From contig JAHCKF010000013.1 in assembly GCA_026125925.1 (NCBI GenBank), positions 1 to 25,807 on the forward strand: a stretch of DNA of 25,807 nucleotides, written 5' to 3'. Positions within the stretch are counted from its first letter, which is position 1, and the number at the start of each line of letters is the position of its first letter. The translations under genes and the position numbers were made by a program. Source of the DNA: Pseudolabrys sp. Its GTDB lineage: Bacteria > Pseudomonadota > Alphaproteobacteria > Rhizobiales > Xanthobacteraceae. Under the pieces are notes generated by a model that saw nothing but the letters and a program-made list of their open reading frames with translations, was not told the DNA's origin and did no database searches. Positions 1 through 6,763 of this stretch are shown one piece after another.

Positions 1-1152
1 GTGCACCTCACCGTCGCGGGTGACGATATCGACCGCCGCGGCGATGGTCGCGAACGACGCATCGCGCACCAACTCGACCTTGCCGCGCAGCGCGGCAACT
101 TTCGGATCGGCGACGCATTCGTCGCTGAATTCCTCCGGTCCGGCTTTGCCACGCGCCAGCGCGGCGGCGACCGCGTGCTGCACGCTGACTTGCGACAGGC
201 GGCCGTTGCTGACATCGGGCCGATCGGTGCGATCGGCGAGCAGAGGATTGCCGCGGACGACGACCTTGGCCACCTCGGCATCGCCATGGTCGCGTCGCCA
301 GTCAAGTACGCAATCGAGCACCGGGTTGATGACGAAGCCGCACGGATACGGCTTGTAGGCAGTCTCCAGGATCTGCCACGTCTTGCCCCAGCCCTCGGTC
401 AGGAACGAGAGATCGGGCGGCACGCCCATGGCGTTGTAGAGACCCTGCACGCCGTTGAGCGGCTCTGGCGGTCCGTCGAATCCGCGCTCCGCCAGCAGTG
501 CCGACAGAAGGCCGTTGCGCGCCGCGTTGCCGACGCTGGCGCTCTTCGATGCGGTGCCGAGGTTCTCGCACAAGCCGGACGATTGCGTCGCCGCCGCGCC
601 GAGCGCCCAGACCAGCCGCTGCGCATCGAGCCCGATCAGCCTGCCAACGGCGGCGGCGGCGCCCAACACGCCGCAGGTCGACGTGATATGCCACCCCAGC
701 CCGTAATGCTGCGGCGACACCGCCAGGCCGATGCGGTCCTCGATCTCGTTGCCGAGCACGACGCCGAACAGCAGCTCCGGGCCCGTGACGCGGCGCAGTT
801 CGGCGAGCGCCAGCAGCGGCGGCACCACCGGCGCAGTCGGATGGATCACGGTGCGCGTATGCGTGTCGCAGAAATCGTAAACGTTGGCGCTTGCGGCATT
901 GAGGAACGCGGCGCTCAGCGCGTCGATGCGCTCGCCGCGGCCGACCAGGGCCGCCTGCTTGCCGCCGGAGAACGGCGCCAGGGTCGCCAACGCGATCTCG
1001 ACCGGCGCGGTGCGGCAGCCGGCCAGCGCCACGGCGAAGAAATTCATCACCGAGCGCTTGGCCTGATGCATCGCCTCGCGCGGAATGTCCTCGATCCGCG
1101 TGCCGGCGACCGACCGCGCCAGTTGCTGAGTGACGTTGGGACGGTCGCGCAT
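1..1152 (-). CDS. MmgE/PrpD family protein, 3' end cut by window edge
   Basis: Frame open from an ATG at 1152 to base 1 (384 codons, no stop), so roughly the last 60-80 residues of a typical 450-460 aa family member lie outside the window. The family includes 2-methylcitrate dehydratase (PrpD), cis-aconitate decarboxylase and iminodisuccinate epimerase, all acting on small di- and tricarboxylic acids in the cytosol. Visible family traits are the N-terminal all-helical domain start (VTQQLARSVAG, then EDIPREAMHQAKRSVMNFF), the YDFCDTHTRTVIHPTAPVVP segment near the active site, and later GWHITSTCGVLGAAAAVGRL and KPYPCGFVINPVLD. A GCGAGG purine tract lies just upstream of the ATG. It is the last visible gene of a four-gene minus-strand set and begins 15 nt after the stop of the crotonase-family gene. 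Family assignment is secure; substrate is not determinable. Confidence 0.9.
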   Translation of the reverse strand, partial: MRDRPNVTQQLARSVAGTRIEDIPREAMHQAKRSVMNFFAVALAGCRTAPVEIALATLAPFSGGKQAALVGRGERIDALSAAFLNAASANVYDFCDTHTRTVIHPTAPVVPPLLALAELRRVTGPELLFGVVLGNEIEDRIGLAVSPQHYGLGWHITSTCGVLGAAAAVGRLIGLDAQRLVWALGAAATQSSGLCENLGTASKSASVGNAARNGLLSALLAERGFDGPPEPLNGVQGLYNAMGVPPDLSFLTEGWGKTWQILETAYKPYPCGFVINPVLDCVLDWRRDHGDAEVAKVVVRGNPLLADRTDRPDVSNGRLSQVSVQHAVAAALARGKAGPEEFSDECVADPKVAALRGKVELVRDASFATIAAAVDIVTRDGEVH

Positions 1153-1167
1153 CGAAGCCTCGCAGTT

Positions 1168-1806
1168 TTAGGCGTTTGAAGTCGGGCCATCGGCCGCGTT
1201 GCTTACCATGGCCGCCGTCAAGTCGGCGACATACGCTTCGAGCGCGGAGTCGGCAACGACGTGGTTGACGAGCCCCATCGCCGCCGCCTCCGCGGCGCTA
1301 AACTGGCGCGCCGTGTAGAAGATTTCCTTGGCGAAGGACGGCCCGACCACGTCAACGAGCCGCTTGATGCCCTTGAAACCGTAGCCGAGGCCGAGCTTCG
1401 CCGCCGGGATGCCGAACTTCGACGTCTCGGTCGCGATGCGCATATTGCAGCACATCGCCAGCGCCATGCCGCCGCCGATGCAATAGCCGCGGATCATCGC
1501 GACGGTCGGCTTGGGAAATTCGTAGAACGCCGTATAGGCGCGACCGACCAGTTTGCCGTAGCGCTCGATCGCTTCTTCGGTCGCGCGGTCCTTCTCGAAC
1601 CGTGAAATGTCGGCGCCGGACACGAAGGCCTTGCCGCCCGCGCCCGAGACGACCATGACGCGGATCGCGTCATCGGCGCGGAAATCAGCGACCACGGCTT
1701 CGGCCGCTGCCCACATGTCGAGCGACACCGCGTTGTGCCGCTCCGGATTGTTGAAGACGAGATGACCGACTGCGCCATCCTTGCGGGACAGGATCTTGTC
1801 GGTCAT
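1168..1806 (-). CDS. Crotonase (enoyl-CoA hydratase/isomerase) family protein, C-terminally short
   Basis: 212 aa against about 255-265 aa for the family; the C-terminal helices that normally pack at the trimer interface are missing. Start ATG at 1806 has a GGGAG Shine-Dalgarno about 7 nt upstream. The core crotonase fold is clear: FVSGADISRF (oxyanion-hole loop 1), RGYCIGGGMALAMCCNM (loop 2, residues 106-122) and FGIPAAKLGLGYGFKGIKRL (131-150). The two hydratase glutamates (E144 and E164 in rat mitochondrial crotonase) align with Ala115 and Ala135, with the 20-residue spacing kept, so classical enoyl-CoA hydration is unlikely. The tail ends in MVSNAADGPTSNA and the next gene starts 15 nt later. 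It could be a functional non-hydratase crotonase or a deletion-truncated gene. Real protein-like sequence throughout; activity uncertain. Confidence 0.85.
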   Translation of the reverse strand: MTDKILSRKDGAVGHLVFNNPERHNAVSLDMWAAAEAVVADFRADDAIRVMVVSGAGGKAFVSGADISRFEKDRATEEAIERYGKLVGRAYTAFYEFPKPTVAMIRGYCIGGGMALAMCCNMRIATETSKFGIPAAKLGLGYGFKGIKRLVDVVGPSFAKEIFYTARQFSAAEAAAMGLVNHVVADSALEAYVADLTAAMVSNAADGPTSNA

Positions 1807-1830
1807 CGACGTCTCCCGGCCGACCGCCGC

Positions 1831-2730
1831 CTACTTTGCCGCCTTGCCCTTGATCTCGACGCCGGCCCACTTTTCGACGGTGCGAGCCGTGGTGGTCAGA
1901 TCGCCGTCAAAGCCTTCGATGGCTTCGGTAATCGAGAGAAGTTGGTTCACCGCGTTGCCGACGATCATCGGAACGCCGAGCGATTCCGCGAAGGATACGG
2001 CGAGCTTGGCATCCTTGTGCATCAGGCCGACGGCAAAGCCGAAGTCGAAGCGCCGCGTCAGCACGCAACGCGGGAATTTGTCTTCTGTCGCGGTGTTGCG
2101 GCCGCTGCCGGAGTTGATGACGGCGATCATGGTGTCCGCATCGAGACCGGCCTTGGCACCCATGGCGAGCGCTTCCGACGTCATGGCGACGGCAGTGGCC
2201 GACAGGATGTTGTTGACGAGCTTCATCGCCTGGCCTTGACCAGGCTGCGCCCCAACCCAGAACATCTTACCGATGACTTCGACGATCGGCCGCAGCTTGT
2301 CCGCAAGGCCGTTCTCGCAAGCGACCATGACGGCGACCGTGCCCTTCTCGGCGCCGCTCGGCCCCCCGCTCACCGGCGCATCGACGGCGGCGATGCCTTT
2401 GGCCGCGAGCGCCGCGGCGACCTCTTTTGCCACGACTGGGCCGGTGGTCGAGAGATCGATGAAGGTCTTCACCTTCGAGCCGGTCGCGACATCCGCTGCG
2501 ACCTTCTTGACGATGTCCGGCGTCGGCAGGCTGGCGAGCACCGTTTCCGCGGCCGAAGCCACTTCGGCGGGTGAGCCGGCGCGTTTGGCGCCGCGCTGCA
2601 CCAGGCGCGCGACATTGGTTTCATTGAGGTCGTAGACGGTCACGCCGTAACCCGCCTCGAGCAACCGACCCGCCATATGAATGCCCATGCGGCCGACGCC
2701 GATGAAACCCAATTCCTGCTTATCAGCCAT
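1831..2730 (-). CDS. NAD(P)-dependent beta-hydroxyacid dehydrogenase (3-hydroxyisobutyrate dehydrogenase family)
   Basis: 299 aa, full length for the family. Rossmann motif GFIGVGRMG at residues 8-16; substrate-binding signature DAPVSGGPSGAEKG from 117; catalytic Lys170 in GQAMKLVNN; C-terminal helical domain with GLMHKDAKLAVSFAESLG. Family members oxidise 3-hydroxy acids such as 3-hydroxyisobutyrate, tartronate semialdehyde, 6-phosphogluconate or 2-(hydroxymethyl)glutarate with NAD(P)+. The Asp after the second beta strand (VYDLN) fits NAD preference, which is an inference. It lies 24 nt upstream of the crotonase-family gene and is separated from the upstream decarboxylase-like gene by 86 nt containing a strong hairpin. 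The ATG at 2730 is preceded by a purine tract (GGTCGGAAAA). Substrate is not resolved by sequence alone. Confidence 0.93.
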   Translation of the reverse strand: MADKQELGFIGVGRMGIHMAGRLLEAGYGVTVYDLNETNVARLVQRGAKRAGSPAEVASAAETVLASLPTPDIVKKVAADVATGSKVKTFIDLSTTGPVVAKEVAAALAAKGIAAVDAPVSGGPSGAEKGTVAVMVACENGLADKLRPIVEVIGKMFWVGAQPGQGQAMKLVNNILSATAVAMTSEALAMGAKAGLDADTMIAVINSGSGRNTATEDKFPRCVLTRRFDFGFAVGLMHKDAKLAVSFAESLGVPMIVGNAVNQLLSITEAIEGFDGDLTTTARTVEKWAGVEIKGKAAK

Positions 2731-2769
2731 CGTATTTTCCGACCTTTTTGTTGCACTTTCGAATGCGGT

Positions 2770-2796
2770 AGGCCGCTCCCGCGCGGGAAGCGGCCT
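2770..2796 (-). other. Intercistronic hairpin between CMD-like gene and dehydrogenase gene
   Basis: Perfect 8-bp arms AGGCCGCT (2770-2777) and AGCGGCCT (2789-2796) enclose CCCGCGCGGG, itself self-complementary, plus one extra A. Neither side has a T-run, so this looks less like an intrinsic terminator than an RNA-stability or partial-attenuation element lowering expression of the downstream genes relative to the first gene. Function is inferred from position only. Confidence 0.5.
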
Positions 2797-2816
2797 CGCT
2801 ATTCAGACTCGCCAGT

Positions 2817-3242
2817 TTACGGTTTTTTCGCCGGCGCCGCCGAGACCTTGCCCATCTCCTTCAGGACCTCGTTGGCGATTTTGAAGGCGTCGAGGCCCGC
2901 GGGAATGCCGCAATAGATCGTGGCGTGCAACAGGGTTTCCTTGATCTCTTCGACGGTGACGCCGTTGTTGATGGCGCCGCGCACGTGCAGTTTGATCTCC
3001 GGGCCGCGATTGAGCGCGGTCAGCATCGCCAGATTGAGCAGACTGCGCGTCTTGCGCGGCAGACCGGGACGCGACCAGCCATAGCCCCAGCACCACTCCG
3101 TGGTGATGTGCTGGAACGCCATCATGAAGTCGTTGGCGCTGGCGATCGAGCCGTCGACATATTCCGGGCCTAACACCTCGCGGCGGTGCTTCAGACCTTC
3201 GTCGAACATCACCTTGGCGGCTTTATCCATATCGCTGCTCAT
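2817..3242 (-). CDS. Carboxymuconolactone decarboxylase family protein
   Basis: 141 aa from ATG 3242, which has AGGAAG about 6 nt upstream. An in-frame extension of 42 residues to 3368 is possible but has no signal and is Pro/Arg rich, so it was rejected. The CMD/AhpD-like all-helical fold is recognisable: RKTRSLLNLAMLTALNRG (helix 2), KLHVRGAINNGVTVEEIKET with conserved His86 and Glu99, then HATIYCGIPAGLDAF with the family Y-x-G-x-P pattern. Length matches 4-carboxymuconolactone decarboxylase (PcaC, about 130 aa), but no other protocatechuate-pathway gene is present. A substrate other than 4-carboxymuconolactone is therefore likely. First gene of the minus-strand set reaching to base 1, divergent from the SDR/GntR pair. 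Confidence 0.9.
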   Translation of the reverse strand: MSSDMDKAAKVMFDEGLKHRREVLGPEYVDGSIASANDFMMAFQHITTEWCWGYGWSRPGLPRKTRSLLNLAMLTALNRGPEIKLHVRGAINNGVTVEEIKETLLHATIYCGIPAGLDAFKIANEVLKEMGKVSAAPAKKP

Positions 3243-3322
3243 GATCGCTTCCTGTTTTGAGGGAAATCGCTGCTTCGGGAAAGACTTCGTGACTGCGGAG
3301 GCTGGGCAAGGTCGGTCGCGTG

Positions 3323-3380
3323 GAGAGCCGATGGCCGGGCGTGCCGGCAGAATCATGCCGCCGGGCAAAGCTCGGCTCTC
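3323..3380. repeat. 9-bp perfect inverted repeat in the CMD-like gene leader region
   Basis: GAGAGCCGA (3323-3331) and TCGGCTCTC (3372-3380) are exact reverse complements separated by 40 nt that contains smaller G+C-rich complementary stretches. In minus-strand RNA it would form a long stem 80-140 nt upstream of the CMD-like start codon. It could be leader structure or chance in G+C-rich DNA. Confidence 0.35.
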
Positions 3381-3448
3381 TGACGCCCTCCTCCGCTGCC
3401 TCGGCCGCCGGCTTCGCGGGCTCCTTGGCTACCCCACGCCGGTCGTGA

Positions 3449-3477
3449 TTGTCTGATAGTCATACAAGGTGTAAAAT
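3449..3477 (+). promoter_or_regulatory. Sigma70-like promoter overlapped by a 19-bp palindromic operator candidate
   Basis: -35 TTGTCT (3449-3454), 17-nt spacer, -10 TAAAAT (3472-3477; five of six consensus bases). The palindrome TTGTCTGATAGTCATACAA (3449-3467) has arms TTGTCTGA and TCATACAA, seven of eight positions complementary, around TAG. It covers the -35 and most of the spacer, so a bound repressor would block polymerase. GntR regulators of the FCD group typically bind short palindromes with GTAT/ATAC cores. The FCD-GntR gene is the second gene driven by this promoter, so autoregulation is the natural inference. Confidence 0.6.
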
Positions 3478-3544
3478 AGACGCCAGAGGCGGTCAAGAAC
3501 CCGCTCCGCGCAAACGCGATGCAAAAATGGATGGCGGGGACGAA

Positions 3545-4336
3545 ATGTCGGCAATGCTGGAAGGTCGCTGCGCCCTCATCACCGGCTCGGTCGGCGGCAT
3601 CGGCTACGCCATCGCGCAGGCGCTCGCCGAGGCCGGCGCCACCGTCGTGCTCAACGCGCTCGTCGATCCGGCGAGCGGCCGAGCCGCGGCCACGCGACTG
3701 GCCAGGGACACCGGACGCGACGTCATCTTCGATGGCGCCGACCTGACCTACACTGCCGCCATCGAACGCATGCATGCCAACGCGATCGCGCGGTTCGGCA
3801 ATGTCGATATCCTCGTCAACAATGCCGTGGTCCGGCATTACGCGCCGGTCGATCAGTTCAGCTCCGAGGACTGGAACCGCTCGCTTGCAGTGAATGTTTC
3901 AGCGGCCTTTCATTGCGTCCGGCTTACGGTCCCCGGCATGCGCGCCAAAGGCTGGGGCCGCATCATCAACATGTCTTCGATCTTCGGCGCGCGCGGCGGC
4001 GAGAACCGCATCGACTACATCACGACCAAGACCGCCCTGCTCGGCCTGACGCGAGCCGTTGCGATCGAAACTGCGGCGACCGGCATCACCTGCAACGCCA
4101 TCGCGCCCGGCGCCGTTCCGACGCCGCCGCTGCTCGGCCGCATTCACGAACTCGCGGCCGAGGACGGCGTGGACGCAGCGGAGGCCGAGCGCCGCTATGT
4201 GGCAGAGCGCCACCCCACCAAGCGTTTCGTCGCGCCCGCGAATGTCGGCGCCCTGGCCGCGTTCCTGTGCAGTCCGGCCGGCGACGATATCACCGGCGCG
4301 ACGTTCCCGATCGACGGGGGGTGGCAGGCCCAATGA
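3545..4336 (+). CDS. SDR family oxidoreductase, 3-hydroxybutyrate dehydrogenase-like
   Basis: 263 aa from ATG 3545, chosen because GCGGGGAC lies just upstream; in-frame ATGs at 3527 and 3554 are alternatives, and a TTG at 3449 falls inside the promoter. Classical SDR: cofactor loop GSVGGIG at 14-20, NNA at 92-94 (NNAV rather than NNAG), Asn117, Ser144/145, and the catalytic pair Tyr158/Lys162 in YITTK. The stretch from APVDQFSSEDW through RIINMSSIFG, ETAATGITCNAIAPG and the C-terminal PIDGGWQAQ closely resembles D-3-hydroxybutyrate dehydrogenases. NAD(P)-linked oxidation of a 3-hydroxy acid in the cytosol is likely; the exact substrate is inference. It is followed 126 nt later by the GntR gene and probably shares its promoter. 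Confidence 0.92.
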   Translation: MSAMLEGRCALITGSVGGIGYAIAQALAEAGATVVLNALVDPASGRAAATRLARDTGRDVIFDGADLTYTAAIERMHANAIARFGNVDILVNNAVVRHYAPVDQFSSEDWNRSLAVNVSAAFHCVRLTVPGMRAKGWGRIINMSSIFGARGGENRIDYITTKTALLGLTRAVAIETAATGITCNAIAPGAVPTPPLLGRIHELAAEDGVDAAEAERRYVAERHPTKRFVAPANVGALAAFLCSPAGDDITGATFPIDGGWQAQ

Positions 4337-4462
4337 CCGGCCGCGCCCACCGGCGAATATCCGCCGGGCGCCCACCCGGGCGGCATTCCGGCGCCCGGAA
4401 TTCCGTTGTACAGATGTTGGGATTCGGTCCCGCCAGGACCGGCATTGTCGGAGGAAACGGCT

Positions 4463-5212
4463 TTGACCGTCCCTTTCTTGAAGTCTGATCTGCGAGTCGA
4501 GAGAATTGCCGCGCCGCTGCGCCAGAGCGTCACCGAGAACATCCGCTATGCCATCGCGCTGGGGCATTTCACCGCCGGCGAGCGATTGACCGAACGCGCG
4601 CTGTGCGAGATGACCGGCGTCAGCCGCACCCTGGTGCGCGAGGCCCTTCGCCAGCTCGAATCCGAAGGCCTGATCGAGGTCGTGCCGAACCGCGGTCCGA
4701 TGGTGACGCGGCTATCCGCCGAGCAGGCCGAGGGGGTTTATCAGGTGCGCATCGAGCTCGAAGGGCTCGCCTGCCAGCTTTTCGCCGAACGCGCCTCCGA
4801 TCAGCAACGCGCGGCGCTGCATGAGGCGTTCCGCAATCTCAAGAAATCATTGAAGGACACCGATCCGCTGGCGCGGCTGCGGGCGAAGAATCATTTCTAC
4901 GAGTGCCTCGTCGACGGCGCCGGCAATCAGGCGCTCGGCGATACGTTGCGACTGCTCAACGCCCGCATCATGCTGCTGCGCGCGACGTCGCTGCGCGCGC
5001 CCGGCCGCTCGACCGCGAGCCTGGCCGAACTCTCCGACATGATGGCCGCGCTCGATGAAAAGAACGGCAAGAAAGCCCGCGCGCTCGCCGAACATCATGT
5101 GCGCAATGCCGCGAAGGCCGCGGTCGCCCTGCTCCATGCGCAGCCGCAAACCGCTCCCGCCAAGCCGGCGCGCGCCGCCAAGCGGCCCGCCGCGGCCGTC
5201 GGCGCACGCTAG
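4463..5212 (+). CDS. GntR family transcriptional regulator, FCD subfamily
   Basis: 249 aa from TTG 4463, selected because GGAGGA ends 7 nt upstream; an upstream TTG at 4406 has no such signal. N-terminal winged helix-turn-helix: LTERALCEMTGVSRTLVREA, then QLESEGLIEVVPNRGPMV. The C-terminal helical FCD ligand-binding domain (about residues 80-215) includes NHFYECLVDGAGNQALGDTL and ALAEHHVRNAAKA. Two positions that are usually metal-binding His in FCD proteins appear as Tyr (FY for FH) and Leu, while the last His is kept, so metal binding is doubtful. The tail is Ala/Lys/Pro rich and probably disordered. It ends 7 nt before the convergent stop of the second MmgE/PrpD gene. Likely controls the two neighbouring divergent promoters carrying GTCATACAA. 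Confidence 0.93.
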   Translation: MTVPFLKSDLRVERIAAPLRQSVTENIRYAIALGHFTAGERLTERALCEMTGVSRTLVREALRQLESEGLIEVVPNRGPMVTRLSAEQAEGVYQVRIELEGLACQLFAERASDQQRAALHEAFRNLKKSLKDTDPLARLRAKNHFYECLVDGAGNQALGDTLRLLNARIMLLRATSLRAPGRSTASLAELSDMMAALDEKNGKKARALAEHHVRNAAKAAVALLHAQPQTAPAKPARAAKRPAAAVGAR

Positions 5213-5219
5213 CGGCGCT

Positions 5220-6590
5220 TCAACCGAGGCCGAGGAGCAAGGTCAATTCCGCCGCCGGATGGTCCTTGTCAAAACCACGGATCAGCGCCAGGCTCGCTTC
5301 GACGCGATCGCCGGCAAGGCCGGACAGCGGCACCAATGCGCGATACTTCGCCTCGACATCGCTCCACTCGACGCCGCGCGGCCCGGAGCCGCGTGGCGCC
5401 TTGCAGGTGCTGCGGAACTCCTCGCCGTTCTTCATGGTGATGATGACCGTGCCGCCATGGCGATGCGGAAAACGGTCGGGCAAGGGCGCGGGGTCCGGAT
5501 CGAACGTCACCTTGTCCTGCAAGGCAGCGATCACCGGATCCGCCATCTTCCGCGGGTCCATGTGCTCCCAGCTAAAGCGGCCGTCGGCGATCGACGCCGC
5601 GACGAAATAGTATAGACTATGCGCGGCGTCGACGAGATTGCGCGGATGCGGCTCGCCCTTGAACTTGGTCCACTGCACCGACGACGAGATCATGATCTTC
5701 TCGACCTCGCGCGGGTCGACCTTGCCCAGACGCGCGGCGTCGGAACCCGCCTCGGCGGTGGCATGAAACGGATGCGCGCCCGGCATCAGCTTGATCGCCA
5801 TGTCGGTGACGATATCCCATGACCCGCCGAGATCGCGGGTGATGTCGCCCAGCTCCTGCCCGCCCATGGCGGCGAGGAAACCGCGCGGGTGATCGAGCAC
5901 GCCGAGTTCGCCTTCGAAGCCGGCTTGCGCCGCCAGCGCGGCCTGCAGACCAGCGGCCGCCGAGCAGCCGGCGTGGTATTCGCGGCCGCAACTGGTGTCG
6001 GCCGAAATCGCCATGCCACCGATCGACGTCGCGGCGAGCGCAATGGCGTGCGCCATCTGCGGCGTGTTGAGGCCTAACAATCGTCCAGCCGCCACAGTGC
6101 CGCCGAACACGGTCGAGACCGAGCCGTGAAAGCCGCGCTGCATGCGCCCCGGCGTCAGCGCTTCGTCGATGCGACCCGCCACTTCGTAGCCGACGACCAT
6201 GGCGGCCAGCGTGTCGAGGCCCGGCCTTCCGAGCATCTCGCCGAGCGCCACCGACATGGTCGAGACGATCGTGCCGATATGCGCGATGCTGCGCAGGTCG
6301 CTGTCGTCACTTGCGGCAGCGTCGCTTGCCACCGCGTTGACGCGCGCGGCCGCGACGGCCGGCAGCTTCCGGCCCACGAACCACACGGTCGCGTCCGGCG
6401 TGCCGCCGTTACGCAAATCGAGATCGCGGATAATGCGCGCGGACGCAATGCCCTGGCCCATCGCCGTACTCGCGACCGTGCTCGCCAGACTCATCTTGGC
6501 GCGCTCCAGCGCCTCAGTGGGCAGCGCCGTTGCCGCCGTGTCGGTGGCGAAGGCCGCGAGCTTGACGGCGAGTCGCTGGTCGTTGCTCAT
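5220..6590 (-). CDS. MmgE/PrpD family protein
   Basis: 456 aa from ATG 6590, the normal family length; an in-frame extension to 6695 runs through the predicted promoter and was rejected. Family features in order: N-terminal helical segment (LAAFATDTAATALPTEALERAKMSL), DLRSIAHIGTIVSTMSVALGEMLGRP around the substrate His, GYEVAGRIDEAL, RGFHGSVSTVFGGTVAAGRLLGL, then KLMPGAHPFHATAEA at the domain junction, and HPRNLVDAAHSLYYFVAASI. Family members dehydrate, decarboxylate or epimerise small carboxylic acids. It diverges at the N-terminus from the other MmgE/PrpD gene in the window, so the two are not recent duplicates. Its promoter lies in the region shared with the divergent SDR gene and carries a candidate GntR half-site. 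Confidence 0.93.
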   Translation of the reverse strand: MSNDQRLAVKLAAFATDTAATALPTEALERAKMSLASTVASTAMGQGIASARIIRDLDLRNGGTPDATVWFVGRKLPAVAAARVNAVASDAAASDDSDLRSIAHIGTIVSTMSVALGEMLGRPGLDTLAAMVVGYEVAGRIDEALTPGRMQRGFHGSVSTVFGGTVAAGRLLGLNTPQMAHAIALAATSIGGMAISADTSCGREYHAGCSAAAGLQAALAAQAGFEGELGVLDHPRGFLAAMGGQELGDITRDLGGSWDIVTDMAIKLMPGAHPFHATAEAGSDAARLGKVDPREVEKIMISSSVQWTKFKGEPHPRNLVDAAHSLYYFVAASIADGRFSWEHMDPRKMADPVIAALQDKVTFDPDPAPLPDRFPHRHGGTVIITMKNGEEFRSTCKAPRGSGPRGVEWSDVEAKYRALVPLSGLAGDRVEASLALIRGFDKDHPAAELTLLLGLG

Positions 6591-6650
6591 GATCACAGTC
6601 CCGGATTTCCGACGTGCCGCCGCGATCTGGAAATGCCCGGCGCCGCAGCC

Positions 6651-6679
6651 TCTATAAGGCCACCCCTTACGCCGATCAA
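6651..6679 (-). promoter_or_regulatory. Sigma70-like promoter for the second MmgE/PrpD gene
   Basis: On the minus strand, -35 TTGATC (6679-6674), 17-nt spacer, -10 TATAGA (6656-6651), four of six consensus bases each; predicted transcript start about 55 nt before the ATG at 6590. A short palindrome CCGATCAATCGG (6672-6683) spans the -35. Confidence 0.5.
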
Positions 6680-6686
6680 TCGGACT

Positions 6687-6696
6687 GTCATACAAT
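6687..6696. promoter_or_regulatory. Candidate GntR half-site, also a possible plus-strand -10
   Basis: GTCATACAA (6687-6695) is identical to nine bases of the palindrome at 3449-3467. Immediately overlapping, TACAAT (6691-6696) could serve as -10 for the plus-strand SDR gene at 6764, but no convincing -35 is seen for it. Position just upstream of the minus-strand promoter fits a regulator site shared by both directions. Confidence 0.45.
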
Positions 6697-6763
6697 CTGC
6701 GCTCAATCTGGACTCGGCCGGCGACACGGCGCCGGCAGCGGCCGCAACGGGAAAGTCAGCATC

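Larger units (their letters stand above)
3243..3544. other. Divergent intergenic region (302 bp)
   Basis: No gene seen. It separates the minus-strand CMD-like gene from the plus-strand SDR gene. It holds a long inverted repeat (3323-3380) on the CMD side and a sigma70-like promoter overlapped by a palindrome (3449-3477) on the SDR side. The stretch near 3450-3480 is markedly A+T-richer than its surroundings, as expected of a promoter in a G+C-rich genome. Confidence 0.7.

Noticed and set aside
1..1179. 392-codon plus-strand open frame
   Set aside because: Antisense to a clear MmgE/PrpD gene; its translation is Arg/His/Asp-rich low-complexity typical of a G+C-rich shadow frame.
3243..3368. 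42-residue N-terminal extension of the CMD-like protein
   Set aside because: No signal peptide or conserved residues, and the ATG at 3242 has a good Shine-Dalgarno.
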